Assembly (NCBI GenBank): GCA_944383465.1 | Contig: CALWPQ010000020.1 | Span: 1 to 64,000 of the forward strand | DNA length: 64,000 nt | Reading direction: 5' to 3' | DNA from: an uncultured Clostridia bacterium | GTDB lineage: Bacteria > Bacillota > Clostridia > Peptostreptococcales > Anaerovoracaceae | Shown: positions 44,667 to 53,984 of the stretch, in pieces | Layout of the letters: every line of letters begins with the position of its first letter | How positions within the stretch are numbered: the stretch's first letter is position 1 | Notes under the pieces: model-generated | What the model saw: the letters and a program-made list of their open reading frames with translations, nothing else | Told to the model about the DNA's origin: nothing | Databases searched by the model: none | Position numbers and translations under genes: made by a program

Positions 44667-47651
44667 GTGATCTCTCATACCGCTGAAGCTGGCAATCAGT
44701 TTGTGGGCGGATTGGTCGGCCATCAGTACAAGGGTGCTATTATCAACAGCTGGACGGACGCTGACCTTTCAGGTACGGTTGCAAGCGGAGACCTTGCGGA
44801 AGTTGGCGGACTTGTTGGCCTGAACAACCGCGGCCTTGTAGCAAACTGTTATTCATTCAGTAATATTTACGGATCAGGCAACCGCGACAACGGCAATGAA
44901 GGTATGGCGGTAGTAAGCACTCTCGTCGCAGTTCAGGCCGGGAATTTGGTCAACTGCTATGCAGCCGGTGACATCACGACGAAAGAATATTCTACCTATG
45001 CGGGAATGGTTTCCGGTTGGGTTACGGGCATTGGCAAAAGCTATGCCTGCTGGTATGATCTTGACAGCACAATGATTATTGCTGAAGATACCAGCGCTAA
45101 GCAGGTCGTTGACCCTGTTGAGTCTATCGGCACGAAAGTTTCTTCCGGTGTCAATGATGAGGGCGATGCCTATACCGGAGGTCTTGTTGACGGAATGACC
45201 TCATACGATTCTGCAAGTTACGCGAACATTGCGCAAGGACTTAACAATACATTCTCCGCTTTCCCTGTGGATATTGCAAGCCTCTATGGACTGTCCGCAA
45301 ATCCGCTTAAGGCATGGGTCTATGAAGACTCAAGTGCTGTTACCTTTGGAGACAGCTACGGCACGGTAAGCTATGTGCAGCCAGACTGCGAGATTATCGA
45401 AGCAGCAGAAGCTAAGCTTCAGGACGGTACTTGGTATGGCCGCAGTGATGATGAAAGCACAGTGGTTAAGATCACAGTAGAAAACGGTGAGATTACAGCA
45501 ACTGAAGTTATCTCAGGCAGCAGCAGCGGGGATAGCTACGACGCGGCGCTGGCGACAGCGCAGCAGAAATCTATATACGGAGATTTCTCACATTATTATG
45601 AGGCCGATATTACTAAATTCAGCGGCGGATCGGGCACAGAAGAAGACCCATACCTGATTTCTACAGTCGATCAGCTCAGCTACCTTTCCTATTCCGTTAA
45701 CAGCGATGTGGATTGGAGCGGAGTATACTTTAAGCAGACGGCGGATATCGATCTTAGCGGCATTGACTGGCAGCCTATCGGCTGGGCGCTTAACGCGGAG
45801 GTTAACGGAGCGAAAACATTGGTTGCATTCTATCCATTCCGCGGCAACTACGATGGCGGGGATTACAACATTTCCAATTTGACCATCGGGTCTGAGGAAA
45901 TAGCAGCAGATCAGATGACTTCTGGCTTGTTTGGCGTAACTTCCGGGACGCTTACGGGAAATGCCGAGCCTACGGACGAGGATCAGGTTGTGACCATTAA
46001 GAATGTACATCTGACCGACGTTAATATGAATATATATACACGTTACGAAACATATACCGGAGCGCTTATAGGCAACGCCCAGTATGGAATTTATGTGGAC
46101 AATTGTTCCGCAGAGGGCAAAATCATCGTGGAAACCTCTGAGAGCTTTGCCCGCGCCGGCGGACTTATAGGCAACGCCCTGCGCGGTGCGGTCACTAATA
46201 GCTGGACTGATGTGGACATCACAGCTTCTACTGATTCCTCCAACGTTTACGCCGGCGGTATGTTCTCAATTGCTAATCGCGTTACTGTGATTAACTGCTA
46301 CGCGCTGGGCGATGTAACGAGTGACTCCACAAATAATAACAAAGTTCACGTTGGCGGCTTTACAGGTCAGTCGGGCGGCGTGCAGATTAATTGCTATGCG
46401 GCAGGAAACGTAGTTTCCCTGAAAACCACTACGGATGTAGGCGGTATGAACGGCAGAAACGGCGGAATTGCGGTAGATTACTACTGCTACTACAACAGCG
46501 AAGCAACTCAGACTAACGGAAACACCACAAATGAGACCAACGTGTCTGTGGGTGTAAATGCTAACGACAAATCTCTGATCGTGGCCGAAGGCAAGACTGC
46601 CGATGAACTGGCCAGCAAGGAATTTGCAGATCTGCTCAACAGCAATCTCAATCAGATAAATGACTTGCTCAGCGAAAACGGCGCTGTTTATGATTTTCTG
46701 GTTGGCGATGTAACGAGTGACGGTTATACGCACCTGATCTACTACACCGGAAATGAGTTGCTGGAGTGGTCGCTTACGGATGGCATCATCTGCTTGGCAG
46801 CTGACGACAAAAACGATGACAGCAATAAGAGCAGCGGCAGATCTAAAGGAGGTACAGCGACGAGCACTTACGCCATCAGCGTCTCCAAAGCAGATAACGG
46901 TACACTGACTGCCAGCTCTTCGCGAGCCGGAAAAGACACGGCTGTCACCATCACGGCTTCTCCGGCTGAAGGCTATGAACTTGATAGTCTGACGGTCACA
47001 GATGCAAACGGCAACAAACTCGCACTTACCGACAATGGTAATGGAAAATACACATTTACTATGCCAGATTCCAAGGTTACGGTTCAAGGTGCTTTTGTGA
47101 TGAGCGATGACGATGCGAACATCAGCTTTACGGATGTATCTGGCAGCGCTTATTATTATGACGCTGTTGCCTGGGCTGTGACAAACGGTATCACCACCGG
47201 TATGAGCAGCACGTCCTTTGGCCCTGAAATGGGATGCACACGTGTGCAGGTAGTGACCTTCCTGTGGCGTGCTGCCGGATCCCCGAGTGCAGGCAGCGCT
47301 GCATTGAATCCGTTCACGGATGTATCCAGCAATGCGTATTACTATGACGCTGTTCTCTGGGCTGTTGACAAGGGTATTACAGTGGGCACTACAGCGACCA
47401 CATTCAGCCCGGATATGGTTGTCAGCCGTGCGCAAGTCGTGACCTTCCTGCATCGCTATGCCGGATCTCCGGCGAGCAGCGCCAACAATCCGTTTACGGA
47501 TGTGGTTAGCGGAACGTACTATTATGACACTGTTCTCTGGGCTGTTGACGAGGGCATCACTACGGGCATCACAGCGACGACCTTCAGTCCGGACAGCTCT
47601 TGTACGAGGGCGCAGATCGTGACTTTTATGTATCGGGCTTTGAACAAGTAA
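44667..47651 (+). CDS. Surface protein, C-terminal part: GLUG repeats and three SLH domains
   Basis: In the same frame as the preceding ORF, 10 codons after its TGA, so this is the rest of one gene of 1789 codons. GLUG repeats continue (GNQFVGGLVGHQYKG, YAGGMFSIANRVTVINCYALG), with a second FMN_bind-like stretch (LQDGTWYGRSDDESTVVKI) lacking the flavin motif. Next come a small Ig/InlB-like module (TASPAEGYELDSLTV) and three SLH repeats (FTDVSGSAYYYDAVAWAV and two more), which anchor to the cell wall. The first start, GTG 44667, has no ribosome site, so this part is probably not made alone; without it the N-terminal part would be secreted but not anchored. Confidence 0.75.
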   Translation: MISHTAEAGNQFVGGLVGHQYKGAIINSWTDADLSGTVASGDLAEVGGLVGLNNRGLVANCYSFSNIYGSGNRDNGNEGMAVVSTLVAVQAGNLVNCYAAGDITTKEYSTYAGMVSGWVTGIGKSYACWYDLDSTMIIAEDTSAKQVVDPVESIGTKVSSGVNDEGDAYTGGLVDGMTSYDSASYANIAQGLNNTFSAFPVDIASLYGLSANPLKAWVYEDSSAVTFGDSYGTVSYVQPDCEIIEAAEAKLQDGTWYGRSDDESTVVKITVENGEITATEVISGSSSGDSYDAALATAQQKSIYGDFSHYYEADITKFSGGSGTEEDPYLISTVDQLSYLSYSVNSDVDWSGVYFKQTADIDLSGIDWQPIGWALNAEVNGAKTLVAFYPFRGNYDGGDYNISNLTIGSEEIAADQMTSGLFGVTSGTLTGNAEPTDEDQVVTIKNVHLTDVNMNIYTRYETYTGALIGNAQYGIYVDNCSAEGKIIVETSESFARAGGLIGNALRGAVTNSWTDVDITASTDSSNVYAGGMFSIANRVTVINCYALGDVTSDSTNNNKVHVGGFTGQSGGVQINCYAAGNVVSLKTTTDVGGMNGRNGGIAVDYYCYYNSEATQTNGNTTNETNVSVGVNANDKSLIVAEGKTADELASKEFADLLNSNLNQINDLLSENGAVYDFLVGDVTSDGYTHLIYYTGNELLEWSLTDGIICLAADDKNDDSNKSSGRSKGGTATSTYAISVSKADNGTLTASSSRAGKDTAVTITASPAEGYELDSLTVTDANGNKLALTDNGNGKYTFTMPDSKVTVQGAFVMSDDDANISFTDVSGSAYYYDAVAWAVTNGITTGMSSTSFGPEMGCTRVQVVTFLWRAAGSPSAGSAALNPFTDVSSNAYYYDAVLWAVDKGITVGTTATTFSPDMVVSRAQVVTFLHRYAGSPASSANNPFTDVVSGTYYYDTVLWAVDEGITTGITATTFSPDSSCTRAQIVTFMYRALNK

Positions 47652-48238
47652 CAGCGCACTGATTGAAGCGGCAGATAGTGGTCATTCTGGCGGATGATCA
47701 ATATAGCCTGCGCGGTTACACGATAGTGCATATTGCTCTATGCTAAAACTGCGTAAATCGAAAGCTGCAGTTAAGAGGCAGTTTACAATTTGTAAGTATT
47801 AGAGTAGGAGCTTAAGATGGCATCAGTGGTGAAGGATGCGAAAGATTGGGGATTTCCGTCTGACCGGAAATCCCTGATTTGTTTGTTGTTTAGACACTTA
47901 AAGATCATTACATGACTGGTTTTGAAAACCTATTTTTAGATTATTGAATTATGCTAATTTAAAGTTGGTGCAGGAATCGATTTTTGATATAATTCTCTGA
48001 TACAATGAGAGGTGTTTGTAATAAAAAATATTGAAGAACAATTAAAACCTTTGCTTAAGAACATGAGGCAATATAAGATATGAATTACGAAAGCAAAGTG
48101 CGGCAAAATTCAGATTATGGTACTATATCGAGCTTGTCTTTTACGATATGTTTTTTAGTGCATGTTGTAATGCGGAGACTTACTGCGGCAGTGAAACAGG
48201 GAGCAGCAAACACTTGTATCTTTTTTTCGAGTTTTTTA
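47652..48238. other. Non-coding region after the SLH gene
   Basis: About 590 bases. It holds one strong terminator at 47849. Near 48020 the frame encodes IKNIEEQLKPLLKNMRQYKI and then stops; this looks like the first helices of an HTH antitoxin without a proper start, so possibly a gene remnant. A 27-codon ORF from 47817 overlaps the terminator and is unlikely to be real. Nothing else was recognised. Confidence 0.5.
47849..47890 (+). terminator. Terminator downstream of the SLH gene
   Basis: A perfect 10-bp stem GGGATTTCCG/CGGAAATCCC with a 6-base loop, followed by TGATTTGTTTGTTG. It lies about 200 bases after the stop. Confidence 0.75.
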
Positions 48239-48267
48239 TTGTAAATCGCACAGAGTTGTGATAAAAT
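48239..48267 (+). promoter_or_regulatory. Promoter of tRNA-Leu(CAA)-yajC
   Basis: TTGTAA, 17 bases, TAAAAT, 11 bases before the tRNA. No terminator separates the tRNA from yajC, so both are probably on one transcript. Confidence 0.65.
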
Positions 48268-48278
48268 AATGCTATTAT

Positions 48279-48365
48279 GCCGGCGTGATGGAATTGGCAG
48301 ACGTGCGGGACTCAAAATCCCGTGGTGGCAACACCGTATGGGTTCGACCCCCATCGCCGGCACCA
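48279..48365 (+). tRNA. tRNA-Leu (anticodon CAA)
   Basis: Acceptor stem GCCGGCG/CGCCGGC, D-loop GGAATTGGCAGACG, anticodon stem CGGGA/TCCCG around CTCAAAA (anticodon CAA), a long variable arm, the T-loop GGTTCGACCCC and an encoded 3' CCA. It reads UUG. Confidence 0.97.
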
Positions 48366-48401
48366 ATTAAAAAGTTCACCGTTTTAAGGAGGAGATTTTA
48401 T

Positions 48402-48821
48402 ATGACCCAGGGCCAAATGTTAATGCAGATGTTGCCGTTACTTCTTTTAATACCTTTGATGTACTTTTTGCTCATAAGACCGCAAAAGAAAAAAGATAAA
48501 GAAACGAATAAGATGAGAAACAGCGTTAAGGTTGGCGACGAAATAATAACTATCGGAGGCATTGTTGGCAAAGTTGTCAAGACTAAGGATGACTCGCTTG
48601 TTATTCAAGTTGGAGCTGATAAGATAAAGTTTGAGATTATGCGCTGGGCGGTATCGAGAGTTACTGCTGAAGGAAAGAGTATAAAGGGCGGAGCTATGGA
48701 AGAGGAAGAAGCTCCTAAGAAAGCTCTTCCTAAGAGAATGAAGAAAGCAGAGAAAGCGGTAGAAGAGACTTCTGAAAGCACTGCATCTGAGAGCGCGGAA
48801 GAAGCAGCTGCGCAGGAATAA
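48402..48821 (+). CDS. yajC: Preprotein translocase subunit YajC
   Basis: A small single-pass accessory subunit of the Sec translocon that works with SecDF. The 139-aa protein has one N-terminal membrane helix (MLPLLLLIPLMYFLL), then the diagnostic IRPQKKK, and VKVGDEIITIGGIVGKVVK. After about residue 85 there is an extra acidic, Ala/Glu/Lys-rich tail, longer than in most YajC. The start ATG 48402 has an AAGGAGGAG site; an upstream in-frame extension would run through the tRNA. secDF lies downstream. Confidence 0.93.
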   Translation: MTQGQMLMQMLPLLLLIPLMYFLLIRPQKKKDKETNKMRNSVKVGDEIITIGGIVGKVVKTKDDSLVIQVGADKIKFEIMRWAVSRVTAEGKSIKGGAMEEEEAPKKALPKRMKKAEKAVEETSESTASESAEEAAAQE

Positions 48822-48838
48822 AATTTAATTATTAAAGG

Positions 48839-48886
48839 GAAGCATGATGAGCGGATGCTGAATCGTGCTTCTATTTTTTATTTTTT
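48839..48886 (+). terminator. Terminator after yajC
   Basis: GAAGCATGAT pairs with ATCGTGCTTC (10 bp, one G-U) and is followed by TATTTTTTATTTTTT. Confidence 0.85.
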
Positions 48887-48926
48887 GTAATATATCTTTA
48901 GTAAAAAACAAAAAGGGGATTTTAAA

Positions 48927-49292
48927 ATGGATAAATTGTTAAAAATAATCAAAGGATATCTGATTTCCGCCGCACTTTTCCTCATAATTATGCTGGTACT
49001 GTCGATATTGATGCTGGGGACTGAAATGTCTATGAGCGGAGCCAAATGGTACGGATGCATTGCACTTGCCGCATCGGCGCTAATTTTTGGCATTTCGGCG
49101 GGAGCCGCTTTTGGCAAGAGGGGGCTTGTAACGGGCATAGGTCTTGGAATTTTATATGTGTGCCTGTTCATTTTTCTTTTAACAACGATGTTTGACGCAA
49201 GTTTTTATGCGGGGATAACTGATATTCGTTATATAATTCCGGTAGTTTTATGTGCGGTAGGCGCAGTAGTGGGTACAAACCTCAAAAATTAG
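48927..49292 (+). CDS. TIGR04086-like small membrane protein
   Basis: A 121-aa protein with four predicted membrane helices, matching by layout the clostridial TIGR04086/YrzE-like family found beside yajC and the SCIFF peptide genes. Helices: LISAALFLIIMLVLSILML, CIALAASALIFGISAGA, GLGILYVCLFIFLL and YIIPVVLCAVGAVVG. The function is unknown. A GGGG-containing ribosome site precedes the ATG. In many clostridia the six-cysteine SCIFF peptide and its radical SAM enzyme follow; here only a short gap and secDF follow. Confidence 0.75.
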   Translation: MDKLLKIIKGYLISAALFLIIMLVLSILMLGTEMSMSGAKWYGCIALAASALIFGISAGAAFGKRGLVTGIGLGILYVCLFIFLLTTMFDASFYAGITDIRYIIPVVLCAVGAVVGTNLKN

Positions 49293-49323
49293 GTAAAAAC
49301 CATTAAAAAAGAGCACAAGATAC

Positions 49324-49352
49324 TTGTTTATACACTCAAAAAGTAGTAAAAT
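49324..49352 (+). promoter_or_regulatory. Promoter of secDF
   Basis: TTGTTT, 17 bases, TAAAAT, about 73 bases before the start. Confidence 0.55.
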
Positions 49353-49425
49353 ATAACGAAGTATGATTACAATGGGATAATTGTTTTTATATACATTTTG
49401 GCTAGAAAAGAGGATGAATGAAAAA

Positions 49426-51633
49426 ATGAGTTACAATATGAGAAAAGTGATTGCTGCGCTCATTGTGGTAATTACAATAGCCGCATGGATAATAACGATC
49501 TTCGGAATTGGAGAAGTGAATTCAATAAAAGATCTTCTTAAATTAGGCCTCGATATAAAGGGCGGCGTTTACGTGGTTATGGAAGCGGAGACAGACAAGA
49601 CTGGAGAAGAGCTTTCCTCCCTGATGGAGCAGACTCAGGCTGTAATAGAAAATCGTGTAAATCAGATGGGTCTTTCGGAGCCTGTGGTGACGATAGAGGG
49701 AGATAAGAGGATAAGAGTTGAGCTTCCCGGAGTAGATAACGCGGAAGAGGCAATAGAGTCTATCGGTAGGACGGCGCAGCTTCAGTTCCTGCTTGCGGAC
49801 GGTACTATCGTGTGCGACGGTGCAGATATAGCAGATGCCGGAGTTACACAGGACAGTGAACACGGCGGTTATGCAATAAGCCTTGAATTTACATCTGACG
49901 GCGCAAAGAAGTTTGAAGAAGGTACGAGACGCGCGATGTCCGGAGAGATTACGAGTATGGATCCTTCGATGCCGGGAAATGTAATAATGATAGTGCTCGA
50001 CGATGAAGTGATATCTGCGCCGCAGGTAAGCAGTGTAATTCCGAACGGCGAGGCGGTGATTACAAGCAGCAGGGTTGGCGGCTTTGATCAGAACGAAGCT
50101 ATGCAGACGGCGGCGCTCATAAGAGGCGGCGCGCTTCCAGTGGGACTTACGGAAGTGAATTCGGGGACTCAGACGGCAAAGATCGGCGAATCGGCGTTTG
50201 AGCAGAGCATTGTAGCAGGAGCAATAGGCCTTGCTCTTATATTCATAATAATGATCATCTTTTACGGAATTATGGGTATTGCGGCGGACGTTTCCCTTTT
50301 GCTTTATGTCGTAATAGATCTTTGGATAATGGTGGCTATGGGCTCGGTACTTACACTACCGGGTATTGCAGGTATCATACTTTCGATAGGTATGGCGGTA
50401 GATGCAAATGTAATAATATTCTCACGTATCAAAGAAGAAATTATCAGCGGAAAAAGCGTGCGCGCGGCTGTAGAGTCAGGTTCAAAGCGTGCGATAGGCA
50501 CAGTGCTTGATTCGCAGATAACGACGATAATTGCAGCCATTGTGCTCTATCAGATAGGCACGAGCACAGTGAGGGGATTTGCACTTACGCTGATGATAGG
50601 TATTGTCACAAGTATTTTCACCGCAGTTTTTGTAACTCAGATTTACGTAAAGCTGCTTGCCGGAAGCAGAAAGTTTGGTGCAAACAAGTACTTCGGCGTG
50701 AGAGAAGATGGAACTGCAAAATTTTCAATCAAGAAGGAATTTGATTTTATAAAGTATAAGAAATTCTACTATCTGCTTGCAGCAGTTATAATTGTGGCGG
50801 GGCTTGTTGTAAGTGCGGTATCGGGAATGAATTACGGCATAGATTTTACAGGCGGCACAATGATACAGCTCGATTTTGGCGAAAAAGTAGAGGAAGATGC
50901 TGTATATGATGTGCTCAAGGATTACGGAATCGACGATGCGGAAGTTATATTTGCTTCAGAAAACAACAGCGAGGTCATCATCAGAAGCATGCAGGCTCTC
51001 GACAATGTGGAAAGAGGAGAGCTTATAGAAAAGCTCGAATCTGAGATAAGCGCTGCGGAAGTACTTTCGAGCGAGCTGTTCGGACCTTCAGTAGGAAAGG
51101 AACTCAGGGTAAACGCCGTAAAGGCAGTAATTATAGCGGCGGCATGCATGCTCGTATATATCATATTCAGATTTGAATGGAAGTTTGGGGTGGCGTCGAT
51201 TGTCGGAGTTGCGCATGACGTTCTTATGGTGATAGCGTTTTATGCGATTTTCAGAGTTACGGTCAACAATCCATTTATCGCGGGTATACTTACGGTAGTC
51301 GGTTACTCTATAAATGATACGATTGTAGTCTTTGACAGAATTCGTGAAAATCTCGGTATGATGAAAAAATCGGATATTGACGGTGTGGTAAACAAGAGCG
51401 TAAATCAGACTCTTATGCGTTCTCTTATGACTTCTGTAACGACGCTTATCGTTATGATTCCGCTTTATATTATGGCAGGCTCGGCAATAAGAGAATTTGC
51501 CCTGCCGCTTATGATAGGAATAATTGTGGGATGTATATCATCGGTTATGCTTTGCAGTCCCCTTTACAGAGATCTGTGTGTTCTCACAAGCGGCAAAAAG
51601 TATCGGGGCGCAAAAGCAAAAACGGCAAAATAA
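49426..51633 (+). CDS. secDF: Protein translocase subunits SecD and SecF, fused
   Basis: A proton-driven RND-like protein that helps pull exported polypeptides across the membrane. It is a 735-aa fusion of SecD and SecF, as in Bacillus. The SecD half has LGLDIKGGVYVVME near residue 40 and a periplasmic P1 region (IRVELPGVDNAEEA). The SecF half begins near 440 with MNYGIDFTGGTMIQLDF and has FIAGILTVVGYSINDTIVVF. The ATG at 49426 is chosen because AGAGGATGA lies at proper distance; ATG 49414 is too close to it and the TTG at 49381 has no site. Confidence 0.95.
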   Translation: MSYNMRKVIAALIVVITIAAWIITIFGIGEVNSIKDLLKLGLDIKGGVYVVMEAETDKTGEELSSLMEQTQAVIENRVNQMGLSEPVVTIEGDKRIRVELPGVDNAEEAIESIGRTAQLQFLLADGTIVCDGADIADAGVTQDSEHGGYAISLEFTSDGAKKFEEGTRRAMSGEITSMDPSMPGNVIMIVLDDEVISAPQVSSVIPNGEAVITSSRVGGFDQNEAMQTAALIRGGALPVGLTEVNSGTQTAKIGESAFEQSIVAGAIGLALIFIIMIIFYGIMGIAADVSLLLYVVIDLWIMVAMGSVLTLPGIAGIILSIGMAVDANVIIFSRIKEEIISGKSVRAAVESGSKRAIGTVLDSQITTIIAAIVLYQIGTSTVRGFALTLMIGIVTSIFTAVFVTQIYVKLLAGSRKFGANKYFGVREDGTAKFSIKKEFDFIKYKKFYYLLAAVIIVAGLVVSAVSGMNYGIDFTGGTMIQLDFGEKVEEDAVYDVLKDYGIDDAEVIFASENNSEVIIRSMQALDNVERGELIEKLESEISAAEVLSSELFGPSVGKELRVNAVKAVIIAAACMLVYIIFRFEWKFGVASIVGVAHDVLMVIAFYAIFRVTVNNPFIAGILTVVGYSINDTIVVFDRIRENLGMMKKSDIDGVVNKSVNQTLMRSLMTSVTTLIVMIPLYIMAGSAIREFALPLMIGIIVGCISSVMLCSPLYRDLCVLTSGKKYRGAKAKTAK

Positions 51634-51700
51634 AGTGCGGATACGAAAAACTCGTAGCATTATCATTGATAAAAGATCGTAACAGAAAAGGATATAATCT

Positions 51701-53902
51701 ATGGAATCCAAACAGGAATTTTTGAAAGGGCTACAGGAAATCAACCCATCATATGACATTGAGCTCATAGAGAAGGCCTATGATCTTGCTGGCAAAATGC
51801 ACCAGGGTCAGTTGAGAAAGTCCGGCGAGCCTTATCTCATTCATCCCGTGGCGGTGGCAAAGATACTTGCCGAGCTTGGTATGGACGATCAGGCAATAGT
51901 CGCAGGACTTCTTCATGATGTAGTTGAAGATACTGACTATACTACAGAACAGCTCAGAGAAGATTTCGGCGACGATATAGAGCTTCTCGTCGATGGTGTT
52001 ACGAAACTCGGCTCGCTCAAATACGAAAGCAAGGAAGAGAGACAGGCGGAAAACCTGAGAAAGATGTTCCTTGCTATGTCCAAGGATATAAGGGTGCTCA
52101 TTATAAAGCTCGCCGACAGACTGCATAATCTGCGAACCATAAACTATATGACGCAGGATAAAATACAGGAAAAGTGCAAAGAAACACTCGAAATTTATGC
52201 GCCGCTGGCGGCAAGGCTCGGAATATATACGATAAAATTTGAGCTTGAGGATATAGCGCTGAAATACACCGACCCAGAGGCATACTACAATCTCGTGGAG
52301 CAGGTAGCGGCCAAGAAATCGCAGCGTGAAGAAGTGATACAGACGGTAATAGAGGAGATAAAAGACGGACTTTCCGACCTCAATCTTCATTACGATATAA
52401 TGGGCCGTTCAAAGCATTTTTACAGCATTTACAGAAAGATGAAAATGCAGAATAAGCAAATCGACGAGATATTCGATCTTACAGCTGTGCGCATCATAGT
52501 AGATTCAATAAAGGACTGCTACGCAGTGCTCGGCATAGTTCATACGCTGTGGAAGCCTATTCCGGGTAAATTCAAGGACTATATAGCGATGCCGAAACCG
52601 AATATGTATCAGTCGCTGCATACTACTGTAATCGGTGATAACGGCGATCCCTTTGAAATCCAGATAAGAACATATGATATGCATAAAATAGCCGAGTACG
52701 GTATCGCGGCGCATTGGAAATATAAAGAAGGTATAAACAAGAACAACAACGAAAATGAAGAAGTTAAACTGGCGTGGCTGAGGCAGACTCTTGAGTGGCA
52801 AAAGGATATGAACGATCCTAAGGAGTTTATGGAAACGCTTAAAATGGATCTCTTTGCTTCGCAGGTATATGTATTTACTCCGCAGGGCGAAGTTGTGGAG
52901 CTGCCGGCAGGTTCGACGCCTCTTGATTTTGCCTTTAAGATACACTCAGCTGTCGGATATAAGTGCGTGGGCGCAAAAGTAAACGGTAAAATTGTGCCGA
53001 TAGATACGACGCTTAAAAACGGCAATATAGTCGAAATCATAACGTCGAATAATTCAAGCGGACCTTCGACCGACTGGCTCAAGATAGCCAAGAGCAGCTC
53101 GGCGCGCAATAAAATAAGACAGTGGATAAAGAAAGAAAACCAGTCCGATTCTGTGGAAAAGGGCAAGGAAATGCTCGAAAAATATGTGCGCAAAAAGGGT
53201 TATGACTCAAAAGAAGTGCTCAAAAATTCATATATAACAAGAGCCTACAAGCAGCTCAACCTGACGTCTGCGGATGAAATGTTCGCGCAGCTTGCCGCAG
53301 GCGGAGCGTTTATAGGAAGAGTTGCGGCGGTACTGTTTGGATATTACAATGACGACAAGCATCTTGAGGAACAAAAGGATGCGTCAGTCGAAACAACGGC
53401 AGCGGCGATCAACGAGAAGGCAAAGAAAGCTCAGCGCGGGAAAAAGGATATGTCCGGCATCGTCGTAAAGGGTGTCGATAATTTGATGATAAGAGTAGCA
53501 AAATGCTGCAATCCTGTCCCCGGAGACGATATAATCGGCTTTATCACAAAGGGAAGAGGTATATCAGTGCACAGAGCAGACTGCGCAAACGTGCTGGCGA
53601 TGCCTGAGGAAGAGAGAAGCCGTTTTATAGAAGTTGAATGGGATCAGACCAAGCTGGACAAGTCGTACAGCGCTGATATTTCAATCATTGCAGATGACAG
53701 AAAAGGGCTCCTTTCAGATATTTCAAGGATATGCGATGATATGGATGTAAACATAACGGGAGTTAATGCAAGAACTGATAAAGATGGAGTGGTAACGATA
53801 ACGATGACGCTTTCTATATCTAACACAGCTCAGATGGAAAAAATACTCAGGAGCCTGAGAAGCGTACAGGGCGTTACCGATGTTTACAGAGCAGCGGTAT
53901 AG
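51701..53902 (+). CDS. relA: Bifunctional (p)ppGpp synthetase/hydrolase
   Basis: The long Rel protein controlling the stringent response, 733 aa. The HD hydrolase domain is intact (HPVAVAKILAELG, LLHDVVEDTDY near 70, DRLHNLRT near 140). The synthetase domain follows (YHSIYRKMK-like YSIYRKM, KDYIAMPKPNMYQSLHTTV near 295). The TGS domain has VFTPQGEVVELPAG, a conserved zinc/helical region has VAKCCNPVPGDDI, and a C-terminal ACT domain completes it. Both activities therefore seem possible. AAAAGGAT precedes the ATG. It is the first gene of the long co-directional run to the window end. Confidence 0.96.
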   Translation: MESKQEFLKGLQEINPSYDIELIEKAYDLAGKMHQGQLRKSGEPYLIHPVAVAKILAELGMDDQAIVAGLLHDVVEDTDYTTEQLREDFGDDIELLVDGVTKLGSLKYESKEERQAENLRKMFLAMSKDIRVLIIKLADRLHNLRTINYMTQDKIQEKCKETLEIYAPLAARLGIYTIKFELEDIALKYTDPEAYYNLVEQVAAKKSQREEVIQTVIEEIKDGLSDLNLHYDIMGRSKHFYSIYRKMKMQNKQIDEIFDLTAVRIIVDSIKDCYAVLGIVHTLWKPIPGKFKDYIAMPKPNMYQSLHTTVIGDNGDPFEIQIRTYDMHKIAEYGIAAHWKYKEGINKNNNENEEVKLAWLRQTLEWQKDMNDPKEFMETLKMDLFASQVYVFTPQGEVVELPAGSTPLDFAFKIHSAVGYKCVGAKVNGKIVPIDTTLKNGNIVEIITSNNSSGPSTDWLKIAKSSSARNKIRQWIKKENQSDSVEKGKEMLEKYVRKKGYDSKEVLKNSYITRAYKQLNLTSADEMFAQLAAGGAFIGRVAAVLFGYYNDDKHLEEQKDASVETTAAAINEKAKKAQRGKKDMSGIVVKGVDNLMIRVAKCCNPVPGDDIIGFITKGRGISVHRADCANVLAMPEEERSRFIEVEWDQTKLDKSYSADISIIADDRKGLLSDISRICDDMDVNITGVNARTDKDGVVTITMTLSISNTAQMEKILRSLRSVQGVTDVYRAAV

Positions 53903-53984
53903 GCTTGGGGTTGCAGCAGGATCCGGCTGCGGCAGCGGCAAAAGATGCTTAAAGAATGACGCAGGGCGTGGAAATGAGGAAGAT

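Noticed and set aside
44634..44700. Selenocysteine recoding of the TGA
   Set aside because: Only a weak 4-bp AGCT pairing lies downstream, not a SECIS-like hairpin, and the residue lies in a structural repeat where Sec has no role.
46266..47453. 395-codon open frame on the minus strand
   Set aside because: Antisense to the SLH half of the surface gene; its cysteine and histidine content mirrors the sense codons. No start signals.
47817..47897. 27-codon ORF starting at 47817
   Set aside because: It runs through the terminator stem and has no family resemblance.
41434..48365. Integration att repeats formed by the two tRNA-Leu 3' ends
   Set aside because: The shared bases (around AACACCGT and the CCA end) are normal tRNA-Leu homology; no longer direct repeat or integrase gene was found.
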